A stretch of DNA of 32,405 bases from an uncultured Akkermansia sp. (GTDB lineage Bacteria; Verrucomicrobiota; Verrucomicrobiia; Verrucomicrobiales; Akkermansiaceae). The stretch is from contig CANRET010000023.1 in NCBI GenBank assembly GCA_947629715.1, positions 1-32,405 of the forward strand, in the 5' to 3' direction. Both the position numbers and the translations under genes were made by a program. Positions 18,036 through 26,536 of this stretch are shown here, piece after piece. Each line of letters opens with the position of its first letter. The stretch's first letter is position 1. The notes under the pieces were generated by a model. The model was not told where the DNA came from. It worked only from the letters and a program-made list of their open reading frames with translations, and did not search any database.

Positions 18036-19682
18036 TTAATGTTTTTTGTGTTTTTTGGTGTGGGAGGATTGAGACGCCCCAGGGGACGTTGTCGCCCCGG
18101 CGGCACGTAAAAGGTCGATAATTTTTTCATTTCCGGTCTCCAACGCTATGCTCAGCGCGGTTCTGCCGCAATAATTTGTCCCGTCGTTCAGGGTTCCTAA
18201 AAGTCCGGCGAACAATGAAAGGTCTTCAACCTTAGCGTTCACATCCGCCCCCGCTTTCAATAGGAGTTTGACGATCTCAACATTTTCCTTTTGGATCGCA
18301 AGCGCAAGAATTGTGCCGTATTGGTCGCTCGCCACGGCATTGACATTCGCTCCGGCGTTCAGCAACAACTTGACGATCTTCACATTTCCTTTACAGACAG
18401 CAAATTCGAGTGCCGTTCTGACAGGGCAATGGGAACTTCGTATCTGAGTATTCACATCAGCTCCAGCATCTAAGAGCAGACTAACGAGCCCAACCTTTCC
18501 TGAATCGATAGCAGCCACGAGGGGTGAGGCGATATAGGCATGAGATTGGGCATTGACATCGGCTCCCGCATTGAGAAAGAATTGAACGAGTCTCATATTT
18601 CCTTTACAGACAGCCAGCATGAGAGGCGTGAGAGAAAGGTTTTCCGATCGTGCATTGACATCGGCTCCCGCTTGAAGGAGGCGTTTTATTCTTTTCAGTG
18701 AAGTATCCGTAACCCGAAGTTCATCGATGAGACGGTCATTGGGAATTGCTTGCTTGTATTTATCATATCCCGTTGCACCGGAGTTGCGTAAAAGGGTGAT
18801 GATTTCTTCACTTTCTCTTTCCATCGCCATTCTCAACGCCGTTCTGCCACGAGTTGACGCATTAACATCGGCTCCCGCTTCCAATAGTAGCTCAACGATC
18901 TTGGCATTTCCGCCCAATACGGCGGCCAGAAGAGCTGTACGATAATACTTGGTGTCCCTATTGACATTGGCATCGGCCCCGGCATCAAGGAGTAACTTGA
19001 CAATCCTTATCTGATCCGTACAGGCAGCAGCCGCTAGCATCGTGCCAAAATACATGGATGAATGAGCATTCACATCCGCCCCGGCATCCAGCAAGAGCCT
19101 GACTATCTCCTCATTTCTCATATGTATCGCAATGGCCAGAGTCGCATCGTATGCATCTCCTACAAACGTATTCACATCGGCTCCGGCATCCAGCAAGAGC
19201 TTGACAATAGGAACGTTGTCCACGGATACCGCCGTCGCAAGAGCCGTGCAAAATAGTGATCTTGTCTTGACATTGACATCGGCCCCGGCATCGAGAAGCA
19301 TTTGCACGATTTTAACATTCCCATTCGAAGCCGCAGCCGCAAGAGCTGTGCTGCCGTTCTCCGTTTGGATATCAACATCTACTCCGGCCTCCAGCAACAG
19401 CTTAACGACATCCGCATGCCTGCCATGCACCGCAGCCACAAGAGCTGTACAGTTGTAGTCGGATTTTGTGCGGACATTAACATCCGCCCCGGCGTCCAGC
19501 AAGAGCTTAACAATCTCTGCATGCCCTCCGAATGCCGCTTCAACGAGAGCTGTTCTGGCTTCGGAGCCCATCCGTGCATTGACATCCGCCCCGGCATCGA
19601 GGAGGAGTTTCACATTTTCGAGGGAGGCGTCAAAGGAGCCCGCCTCTTTGATAAGAAGTGAATTGAGTTTTTTTTGATTCAT
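18036..19682 (-). CDS. Ankyrin-repeat protein, about 14 repeats
   Basis: The 548-residue product consists almost entirely of ankyrin repeats with the consensus IVKLLLDAGADVNA, about 33-35 residues each. The repeats form two blocks: nine units, ending at a degenerate capping unit (ITLLRNSGATGYDKYKQ), and a further five to six, ending in a similar cap (IDLLRAAGATT). A short polar, basic tail (SHTKKHKKH) closes the protein. There is no signal peptide or transmembrane segment, so it is probably cytosolic and mediates protein-protein contacts. I chose ATG 19682 because the repeats start soon after and the upstream 88 codons look non-coding. The leader contains CAACAAACAACACGACG and no Shine-Dalgarno sequence. 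Confidence 0.92.
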   Translation of the reverse strand: MNQKKLNSLLIKEAGSFDASLENVKLLLDAGADVNARMGSEARTALVEAAFGGHAEIVKLLLDAGADVNVRTKSDYNCTALVAAVHGRHADVVKLLLEAGVDVDIQTENGSTALAAAASNGNVKIVQMLLDAGADVNVKTRSLFCTALATAVSVDNVPIVKLLLDAGADVNTFVGDAYDATLAIAIHMRNEEIVRLLLDAGADVNAHSSMYFGTMLAAAACTDQIRIVKLLLDAGADANVNRDTKYYRTALLAAVLGGNAKIVELLLEAGADVNASTRGRTALRMAMERESEEIITLLRNSGATGYDKYKQAIPNDRLIDELRVTDTSLKRIKRLLQAGADVNARSENLSLTPLMLAVCKGNMRLVQFFLNAGADVNAQSHAYIASPLVAAIDSGKVGLVSLLLDAGADVNTQIRSSHCPVRTALEFAVCKGNVKIVKLLLNAGANVNAVASDQYGTILALAIQKENVEIVKLLLKAGADVNAKVEDLSLFAGLLGTLNDGTNYCGRTALSIALETGNEKIIDLLRAAGATTSPGASQSSHTKKHKKH

Positions 19683-19938
19683 CGTCGTGTTGTTTGTTGA
19701 ATGAGCATGGAACCGCGTCCTGCCTCGGTGGCTTTCTGCACGCATTGGCTCCGTGTTTTTCCCTCGCTCTACACCACACTCCCCCTCTCTATCAAGCAAA
19801 TTCGCTTCACAAAAAAATGAATTTTCGGGCGATTTTTTTGGAATGGTATTTTTCATGGCTGATTGAGGTTTATCCAATTCGTAAATTTGAAATTCGTCAA
19901 TCGTAAATAATAAAGAGTTTATGCTAAATGATTCGCTG

Positions 19939-20742
19939 TTAATCACTTATTGAAGATGATTTTTCTTGGGACGGATCTGCCCCTTCCTTCAGCTGGGCGA
20001 TAATTTCAGCTAAGGTGAGCGTTGGGGGAATCAGGTAGTGCGGCTCCACCTCATCCACGGTAGGCATATATTGCCGCGTCCGCCGTTCCCAGTCGGCAAA
20101 CGACTCGCCACGGTGCACAGGGGCGTGAGGTGGGGGGATCTCCTTCCACGGACGTTTCTTGGCTCGTGGGCTAGTACGAAGTACCTCGCGGGCCTCGCTG
20201 ATTCCCGGACGGAACAAGGACAGCGTCGTGCCCAGTTCCTTGGCAACGGGATCTAGCAATATGTAAATGTAGCATGCACCGCTGAGAATGGAACCATCGA
20301 TGTAGAGGGCATACAGGGGATGCCCTTCGACAGAGGTCCGCTTCCAGCCGACTTCCCCCTTTTTCCACGCCCAAAGGAGATCGCCCAAATCGGGCGGCGG
20401 GAGCGGGACCGGAGATCCTCCCCCTACCTCCCGGCATTCCGCCATCTCCGGCGCTTGGAGGATTCTCTCCGCATTCTCCAGCAACAGGTTGATGTTGTCC
20501 GACAACAGCTCCAGCACGTGTCCTTGTGGCACAGGCTGGCGGTTGTAAAACTCCACCGGCTGGGCATCAAACTCCTTCCACTCCTGTAAGGTCTCGGGCC
20601 AATGATTCCGCCACTTGTTTTCAAACTTCTGCTCCGCGCTTTGAGGCGCCCGGCTTGAGGGTAAGATGAGCCCCTGAGGAACCGAGGCATTGGATCGGAA
20701 AAAATCGCCGTATGGCGAGGGTAATCTGTCGAGTCTTAACAT
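19939..20742 (-). CDS. Hypothetical protein, 267 residues
   Basis: No family is recognised. The protein is soluble and rich in Pro and Trp: WRNHWPETLQEWKEF near residue 45, a Pro-rich segment near 110, the more hydrophobic core YALYIDGSILSGACYIYILL near 150, and a polar tail. There is no signal peptide. I chose ATG 20742 (MLRLDRLPSPYG). The frame is open to a TTG at 20799, but that lies in the T-run of the upstream RNA element. The leader reads CAAGCACAACTCAACGAT, with no Shine-Dalgarno sequence. The promoter at 20991-21019 and the structured leader upstream suggest expression is controlled by read-through of that terminator. Confidence 0.65.
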   Translation of the reverse strand: MLRLDRLPSPYGDFFRSNASVPQGLILPSSRAPQSAEQKFENKWRNHWPETLQEWKEFDAQPVEFYNRQPVPQGHVLELLSDNINLLLENAERILQAPEMAECREVGGGSPVPLPPPDLGDLLWAWKKGEVGWKRTSVEGHPLYALYIDGSILSGACYIYILLDPVAKELGTTLSLFRPGISEAREVLRTSPRAKKRPWKEIPPPHAPVHRGESFADWERRTRQYMPTVDEVEPHYLIPPTLTLAEIIAQLKEGADPSQEKSSSISD

Positions 20743-20797
20743 ATCGTTGAGTTGTGCTTGATTGGTTAAACGATCGACAGCACAAGCCCGCAGATAC

Positions 20798-20842
20798 AAA
20801 AAAAACCGCAGCTTCCACCCGCTTTCAGGATGAATGCCACGG
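20798..20842 (-). terminator. Intrinsic terminator with G-U pairs and T8 run
   Basis: On the minus strand CCGUGGC (20842-20836) can pair with GCUGCGG (20812-20806), seven pairs including two G-U, followed directly by eight Us. The 23-base loop is long. It sits 55 bases before the ATG of the 267-residue gene, as expected for an attenuator. Confidence 0.45.
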
Positions 20843-20984
20843 CATCTTGTTCACTACAATCAGCGTTTCCGCCGAAGGATTGACCTATGCCGTCACATTA
20901 TTTGCCCATCCGCCGCACACGCGGCTTCCGGGGTGACCTTACGGCGTCACCTGACCCGTTGCGAAGTCTTGTCCTCCGCCCTGT
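20798..20984 (-). ncRNA. Structured RNA or regulatory leader, unclassified
   Basis: From the promoter at 20991-21019 transcription would begin near 20984 and could stop at a T8 run (20805-20798), giving about 187 bases. Hairpins seen directly: GGTGAC/GTCACC (20951-20932, 8-base loop), GCCGC/GCGGC with loop GUGU (20925-20912), and an extended arm. In that arm ACGGCAU (20893-20887) pairs with AUGCCGU (20845-20839), CAAU with AUUG, and CGGCG with CGCUG around a GAAA tetraloop (20874-20861). The 3' strand of the outer helix overlaps the 5' strand of the terminator stem, so the two cannot form together. I recognise no SRP, 6S, tmRNA or RNase P signature. Confidence 0.55.
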
Positions 20985-20990
20985 GCCCCT

Positions 20991-21019
20991 CTTATACCAC
21001 TATCCGCCCGCTTTGTCAA
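20991..21019 (-). promoter_or_regulatory. Strong sigma70-type promoter
   Basis: On the minus strand TTGACA (21019-21014) and TATAAG (20996-20991) lie 17 bases apart, a full -35 match and 5 of 6 for the -10. It would drive the structured RNA and, by read-through, the 267-residue gene. Confidence 0.7.
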
Positions 21020-21152
21020 GCACAATTTTTCAAAAAACGCAGTTTTATTTTTCCGAAAAGTTGGTAACTCATTGATTAAAAATGGATATGGAGTTAAGGG
21101 ATGCTCCATTGAGCCGAAGATCCCAATTCCTGAGTACAGCTGCCACTTATGA

Positions 21153-21680
21153 CTAAGGAAGTTGTAAATAATCCGGCATCGGGAGATCAATAGGGAGAGG
21201 GGAAAGAACGTCGTGGGGCGAACATCTGTCGCTCGTCCACGCCATAGCCTCCTCGGGGGAATCGATGAACCCCATCTCCACGTTCCACAAAGCAATAGCA
21301 TACTGCCAATTAGAAAGAGTCTGTTCCGTGTCGGCTTTTCCTCTCCTGTGACTGTTGAGGAAATTCATGAGCCTTTTCTTTTCTTCGTGATTGATCAACC
21401 TCCACGGAGCCTTTTCCCCTGTCTCAGTTACATACTTTGGCTCCAAAAACGAGATTCGTGCGCATTTCGTCACCTCTTCGTAGTGAACGTGATCGCACAA
21501 TATGAAATAAGTGGGTCTGTTTTCGTTCATGCCCGGATTGAGCTCAATGGACCAATTTTGTTCATAATCTCTTGCAACCACCACTCTCTCCGTGAATAGC
21601 TGGGGACTTTCTTCGCCACTCGTCGCTTGGTCAGCAAGGGAAGCCGCTGCCGTTTTTTGCGTATCATCAACCTCCTTCAT
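21153..21680 (-). CDS. Small protein with the same C-terminal domain as the PIF1-like helicase
   Basis: The 175-residue product has a polar N-terminus of about 45 residues and then a domain that aligns with the helicase's last 120 residues. Both contain K-x-ARI-x-F-x-x-P-x-Y, a K-x-x-W-x-L segment, a Glu followed by LM-x-x-L, a W-Q-x-A/L-I turn, and both end in LPIDLP-x-PDY-x-QL. No enzyme motif is visible, so it may be a protein-binding or DNA-binding module. I chose ATG 21680 over the TTG at 21689. It follows the 913-residue gene on the same strand after 59 bases, with a possible TACAAT -10 element close to its start. Confidence 0.75.
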   Translation of the reverse strand: MKEVDDTQKTAAASLADQATSGEESPQLFTERVVVARDYEQNWSIELNPGMNENRPTYFILCDHVHYEEVTKCARISFLEPKYVTETGEKAPWRLINHEEKKRLMNFLNSHRRGKADTEQTLSNWQYAIALWNVEMGFIDSPEEAMAWTSDRCSPHDVLSPLPIDLPMPDYLQLP

Positions 21681-21739
21681 GACAACCAAGTATTGTAGCG
21701 TCTTTTGAGACTCTGTTCGACTTCATGCAGGCTCACCTC

Positions 21740-24481
21740 TTACGTTAGGGAGGCCATATTTCTTAACTCTCTCGCTTTATTCAAAAGCTCATCGATGTTG
21801 GTGTATCTACGAACACCGAGAATGCCTACATGACATAAATGTTGTAAGACGGCTTGAGCTTCCAATTCTACCGGGACATGGGCAAGGTATTGTGCTACAG
21901 CTTCGTTAAAATCCTGAATACCAGTTGCTTTCCGGACTATGAAGCCATAGCTTCCATTTTTAGCGAAGTTACGTGAAAGAAGAGAAAACTTGCAACTATG
22001 AAAGGATAAATAATGCTCCAGCAAGTAGATTGACCAAGGATGACCATTTATAGGCGGAAGCATGTCCAAATGGGAGAATTGACCTATGATGGTAAATGTC
22101 TCTGGACAGAAGACATCCAATAAGTGATCGATGTAAGTTGTATCAAACTGCAGATTTTCGCGTTTGACAAAAAGATCATAACTTACCCGTGCTAATATTT
22201 CGTACATGTACGTGAAGGGAACGGAATCCACACCTAGCTGCGTTGCGAGCTGGAGTAGATCGGACAAGGAAAACTCGTCCCGTTGCTTGCAGAAATTCGC
22301 AAATATGTCCGTAATCTCCATGGTCTTCTCGCTAGTGACGCAGGAAATATTAAACTTAAAATTGCGCCCGAGTTTATAACGCAACACGGCATATAAAGAT
22401 GATGGGGAAAGAAATGCGTACTCCTCAAGTATGTTAGGCTTTACATTCCGGACTAGATCGAACAATTGCTGAGACGTTACATAGCCTTTCGATCTTAATT
22501 CTTCTGCCAGCAGGTCTTTGATTTCGGATAATTCACTTTCCGTGAAACATATCAGGTCAGCATGAAAAATTTTCCCTTGTTTTGGATTAATGACACCATA
22601 AAGGGCTGAAAAATTATTTCTTGTCAATATCTTATTAAATCTATCTTCTGAAATACTCGGAAAGAGAGCTTTGAGGGCATCTTTTGAAATGGGCGTCGTT
22701 TGCTCGCGCACTTTGTTGCAAATTTCGGAGGCAAGATTTCCTCCCTGCAAAGAAGAATCATTCGCTTGTAGTATGTACTTGTTTTCGCAAACGTAAGATC
22801 CATCATTGAATTTTTTAAGAAATTCTTGGAGTTGTTTGACCTGTATATTGAGACCGTCCTTGCGTACAAGTTCCACAACTTGCACATAATCTACGAGCCT
22901 TGCGCCTGATTCAAAACAGGTTCGGAAGTATTGAAAAATTTTACGCTGTGTTGCTTCCGGCAAAAACACATTCTTGGTTATGTAAACATGGCGTTCACTG
23001 TCAAATATTGTGTTTTTGCTAATCATCGTCATGATATCCTCTCTCGAGTAGAGCAGATCCGTCCCGTATTCCTTTTGCCACACAGAATACAGTTTATCAT
23101 AATCTGTATCAGTTTCTAACGAAATTTCACCTCCTAGCCGACGATTCAACACCTCCATTAAATTCTGTGTATTTTTTTCATGTTCCTCTTTAGAAATAAG
23201 ACGATAAGATGATAGGTACTGGACATACATACGTAGAGCTCCTACGTAATTCGAGCTGAAATTCGGATGTCGAGCAACTTGAAATCGTAAATATGCCACC
23301 CTCCTTTTGTTTTTATTTTCGAAAAAAGATGAGCTAAACTGCTCTCTTGCTATTTCTTCACATGCATACAACGATGAAATATACGTACGGATGCTATGGC
23401 CATCACATATATCATTCGATTTAAGCCATCTTGAGTATCCCTTTACTAGGCTTTTCTTTTCTCCCGAGACCAGCAAAGGTAAATGTGCGTCATTCCTTCC
23501 AACGTCTAATATATCCATTAATCGGTCCGTATCGCAACAGTCCATAAGGTAGCGAGAATACCGTTCGAGATAACCTCGATATTCGCTCAGTATGGTGACG
23601 TATGCCTCACTTGATGTGTAAACATCTATAACCGCCCTAAACTGCTCCTCAAGTGAAATCTTGGCAAATGCCGGGGAGATGAAATGTTCTACGCAATACT
23701 GCGACAATCTATCTGCAAATTCCTTTGTTAATGCGATGGTTTTCTTCGATAAGTGCTCCCTCTTCAGGCACCATGCTTCAAAATCTTGGTTGCCGCTTTT
23801 TTCCGGACCGACTTTTTCCTCCTCTTGCCGCTCCTCGGGGCGCAAAGCCAGATCAAGCAAATAAAAGAGATAATAATTGAGAATCTTCTTTTGTTTTTTA
23901 TCACAAAAACGTAAAAAATATTGGCTTTGTCCGATAAAAGCCTTGATGCTTTTTATGTCGAATAGGGACAAATTCTCATTCTCCACAGTATCATTGATAG
24001 CTTTCAGGCTTCTCGAATAGTCCTTGGCTGCTTGATACGAAAGATTCATTTGTTTACATAGCCAATTTTCAAATTCACCGCTCACAGGGTTTACAATATC
24101 ATTGAGCCATTGACTCTGCTCCCAAAAACTCACGTACTCACAGAAAAGGAACGCCACATAATAGACGAGAGCCCTTTTCTCATCCTTGTTGAGCTCTATA
24201 CCGGAAGCGTGCCCCATGAAAATATTATGGAGTAATTCAAGAGTCCTTAGCTCAAAAATAGAGGTTCCTAATTTTTCCTGCGTTTTCTGATCGAGAGACT
24301 TCAAAATATCATTGTATTTACCAACCGTTGCGGAAGATATCTCACAGGAAACGCGTAGCCACGACGTAAAAAGTACCATGTCTGGTTTCAAGGTATCCGT
24401 TTTTGTTTCTGCGGCTGTAATTTTAATCCCATTCTCCTCTGTTTCTGACTGGATCTGTGGCGTAGAATATATCTCGTCCAT
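21740..24481 (-). CDS. Large unrecognised protein with tandem integrase-core-like helical repeats
   Basis: The 913-residue protein is soluble. It shows about four helical units, starting near residues 38, 137, 234 and 344, each opening with a pattern such as F-x-x-W-L...LS-x-x-T-x-x-x-Y (for example FENWLCKQMNLSYQAAKDYS). These resemble the SAM-like core-binding domain of tyrosine recombinases, but no catalytic R-H-R-Y domain follows. The C-terminal third has alternating helical segments like winged helices (TTPISKDALKALFPSISEDR, EEYAFLSPSSLYAVLRYKLG). No nuclease, ATPase or methylase motif was found. It has its own promoter and lies downstream of the restriction operon, in visibly AT-richer DNA. 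A DNA-binding defence accessory is my inference. Confidence 0.75.
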   Translation of the reverse strand: MDEIYSTPQIQSETEENGIKITAAETKTDTLKPDMVLFTSWLRVSCEISSATVGKYNDILKSLDQKTQEKLGTSIFELRTLELLHNIFMGHASGIELNKDEKRALVYYVAFLFCEYVSFWEQSQWLNDIVNPVSGEFENWLCKQMNLSYQAAKDYSRSLKAINDTVENENLSLFDIKSIKAFIGQSQYFLRFCDKKQKKILNYYLFYLLDLALRPEERQEEEKVGPEKSGNQDFEAWCLKREHLSKKTIALTKEFADRLSQYCVEHFISPAFAKISLEEQFRAVIDVYTSSEAYVTILSEYRGYLERYSRYLMDCCDTDRLMDILDVGRNDAHLPLLVSGEKKSLVKGYSRWLKSNDICDGHSIRTYISSLYACEEIAREQFSSSFFENKNKRRVAYLRFQVARHPNFSSNYVGALRMYVQYLSSYRLISKEEHEKNTQNLMEVLNRRLGGEISLETDTDYDKLYSVWQKEYGTDLLYSREDIMTMISKNTIFDSERHVYITKNVFLPEATQRKIFQYFRTCFESGARLVDYVQVVELVRKDGLNIQVKQLQEFLKKFNDGSYVCENKYILQANDSSLQGGNLASEICNKVREQTTPISKDALKALFPSISEDRFNKILTRNNFSALYGVINPKQGKIFHADLICFTESELSEIKDLLAEELRSKGYVTSQQLFDLVRNVKPNILEEYAFLSPSSLYAVLRYKLGRNFKFNISCVTSEKTMEITDIFANFCKQRDEFSLSDLLQLATQLGVDSVPFTYMYEILARVSYDLFVKRENLQFDTTYIDHLLDVFCPETFTIIGQFSHLDMLPPINGHPWSIYLLEHYLSFHSCKFSLLSRNFAKNGSYGFIVRKATGIQDFNEAVAQYLAHVPVELEAQAVLQHLCHVGILGVRRYTNIDELLNKARELRNMASLT

Positions 24482-24508
24482 GGTGTGTGATTTCGGTTAC
24501 TTGGTCAA

Positions 24509-24537
24509 ACTATACAAAATCTATCTCGTTATTTCAA
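24509..24537 (-). promoter_or_regulatory. Promoter for the 913-residue gene
   Basis: On the minus strand TTGAAA (24537-24532) and TATAGT (24514-24509) are 17 bases apart, each matching the consensus at 5 of 6 positions. The predicted start near 24502 gives a leader of about 20 bases before ATG 24481, which has no Shine-Dalgarno sequence. Confidence 0.6.
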
Positions 24538-24572
24538 CATTTATCAGCGCTTACTTCGTTCCATCCTACCAA

Positions 24573-26393
24573 TCACTTCCCGGACGGCCCAGGAGTCGGA
24601 CCGGATCCCCCCTTCTTCGTCTCCTTGTCCTTATGCTGTTGGCGTTTTGGGGATTTGCGTCTTTTGACGGGCTCGGGGAAAGGAAGATTATACTTCTGAG
24701 TTTGCTCGATATTGTTATGCACGCTAAAGCGAGATAGCAATTCGGCAAGAGCTCTTATCTCCTGACGAATGAAGACAAAACGGTCCTTGTGATGAGGAAG
24801 GAATTCTTCTGCCAATAAAAGATAGTACTCGCACATGCGAGCTTGCTTTTCGCAGTACGTTACCATGTCAAAAAAATCGTATTGTCCGATCTTTTTACTG
24901 TATATAAACGCGCAATCTCCACAATCAATCGCTCGCTGTATCAGGGCATGCGCAACGCTATTTGCTAAACATTGACAATTTTCGCATGCTTTTGAAACCG
25001 ACATTGACAGATGTCCGCAGCGTTCCCGGACCATTTCCAGCGTTACAGTTTCATTACCGGGCATTGATGACGTTTCCGCTTTGGCAGCTTTCCCTCGTTT
25101 TTTCGCCTTACCCTGATCCGGAACAAAACCACCGTTGCGCGCGACATCAAGCATCATGTCATAAAGCCCAAATCCGGCGCGGCAAAGCTCGCCTCTTTTC
25201 TTCACACTCTGAAAAACCTTCGCATTTGTCAGCAAATTCATCCAATAAAATAATCCGCAAAGAGTCTGCTTGCATGTGTCGAAATTATGTCGAAAGTTCG
25301 GATAGGTTGTCTCTGCAGATGCCGCATAACACAGAGCCCCCAGTTCGGACACATTGCGGAGCGCCTCCCAACCTATGGCTTTTGCCATGGGATGTTTCCT
25401 CTTTCCAAATGTCATAAAAAAACTGGTCACCATGTGCCCATAGAGGATACTCCGTTCTCTCAGCTCCTTCCGCTTCACTCCATTTGTTTCCGTTACCTGC
25501 ATGGGGGTGTACTCCATTGCCTTCTTGGACTCTACGTTCTGCGCGGTGGCAGCATTTGTTACATTCGTTTTCGAAGTTTGTTCCTCCGCCTCCAACGTTT
25601 GCAGCCATGAGATACATTTATTTAACTGCAAGTTTGCCTGAACAAGCGTTGCAATATTGAAAGGCTTCAATTTATATTTCACTAACCAAGAGCCATTCCC
25701 GTTGCCTCTATCCAGTAAAAATCTCCCTTCATTTAGCCACTGCCTTATGGTCTTATAAACTTCTGCTTGCGAACCGCTTAATTTACTAATCTTGTCTTTG
25801 AGTTTCTTGACTTTTTGTTCTGCTTCATATTGACTTGCCTGCAGCTCTCGGTACGCCTCAATTCCCATATCGTAGGTACAGGCATTCCGTCGAGTGAGTT
25901 CTTGCCCTTGTGTAAAAATAATTTCTTGCGTGCTGCAATCGACATGATTCACCTGTCGTTTTAACTTCATTGTTGATTCTTCATCAAATACTTGAAGATT
26001 AATTAAGTTATCCAATATCGAAAAAAAAGAATAGAGCATTTTATTACACTCCGCAGCTCTCACGAGATATTGGATGTGATTCTTCTCAAAACAGGCCATG
26101 CGCCAACAATACCCCATCCGAATCGCTTTAACTACCATTCCTCTGCTAGTTTTGGTTAAATCGTATTCGTTAGAGTCTTTCTTTATTTTCCAGACCCTTT
26201 TCTTATTCTTCAATTTTTTCCATACCTCTTTGAGTAGGTATGTAGCAATATCAAGGCATGTTTTCTCCAGTTCTTGATCCGACTGATATGGTCTTTTGAA
26301 AAGCATCTGCCACGCCCTCTTATTGGTGAGGATATCTTCCAAAACTGCTTTACAGGTGAGGAGATCCTCCCAATTTCCTATAAATGGATTCAT
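24573..26393 (-). CDS. Large unrecognised protein with repeated four-helix-bundle-like segments
   Basis: The 606-residue protein is soluble and mainly helical. Three segments (about 90-165, 335-420 and 460-560) share a layout of amphipathic helices, for example CKQTLCGLFYWMNLLTNAKV and DFFDMVTYCEKQARMCEYYL. They recall the S23/Avd-type four-helix-bundle family, though I judged this by eye. Between the first two lies a coiled-coil stretch (about 185-205) and a possible winged helix (210-243). The tail from about 580 is basic and Pro-rich. There are Cys clusters (CENCQC near 470) but no clear zinc motif or catalytic motif. It lies 143 bases after hsdR and ends 91 bases before the 913-residue gene, all on the same strand. 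Confidence 0.72.
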   Translation of the reverse strand: MNPFIGNWEDLLTCKAVLEDILTNKRAWQMLFKRPYQSDQELEKTCLDIATYLLKEVWKKLKNKKRVWKIKKDSNEYDLTKTSRGMVVKAIRMGYCWRMACFEKNHIQYLVRAAECNKMLYSFFSILDNLINLQVFDEESTMKLKRQVNHVDCSTQEIIFTQGQELTRRNACTYDMGIEAYRELQASQYEAEQKVKKLKDKISKLSGSQAEVYKTIRQWLNEGRFLLDRGNGNGSWLVKYKLKPFNIATLVQANLQLNKCISWLQTLEAEEQTSKTNVTNAATAQNVESKKAMEYTPMQVTETNGVKRKELRERSILYGHMVTSFFMTFGKRKHPMAKAIGWEALRNVSELGALCYAASAETTYPNFRHNFDTCKQTLCGLFYWMNLLTNAKVFQSVKKRGELCRAGFGLYDMMLDVARNGGFVPDQGKAKKRGKAAKAETSSMPGNETVTLEMVRERCGHLSMSVSKACENCQCLANSVAHALIQRAIDCGDCAFIYSKKIGQYDFFDMVTYCEKQARMCEYYLLLAEEFLPHHKDRFVFIRQEIRALAELLSRFSVHNNIEQTQKYNLPFPEPVKRRKSPKRQQHKDKETKKGGSGPTPGPSGK

Positions 26394-26536
26394 AAGCTCT
26401 TAACGTTCGTTTTTGTGGGTTATGTATGCTCCTGCATTGCTCCAACTTGGGGAGGATTTACGCAAACACTCATTCTGTCTTTATTGATGACATACAGAGC
26501 CGCCTCCCTCTTACAACTTCTGTCTTTTGCCTTCGA

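Noticed and set aside
18036..19682. Repeated DNA blocks considered as a possible CRISPR array
   Set aside because: The repeats are in frame, diverged and encode ankyrin units.
20880..20960. Partial resemblance of the leader RNA to SRP RNA (GGTCAGGT and GCGTGTGC)
   Set aside because: The conserved GGAAG-AGCAGCC apical loop of SRP RNA is absent and the order of helices differs.
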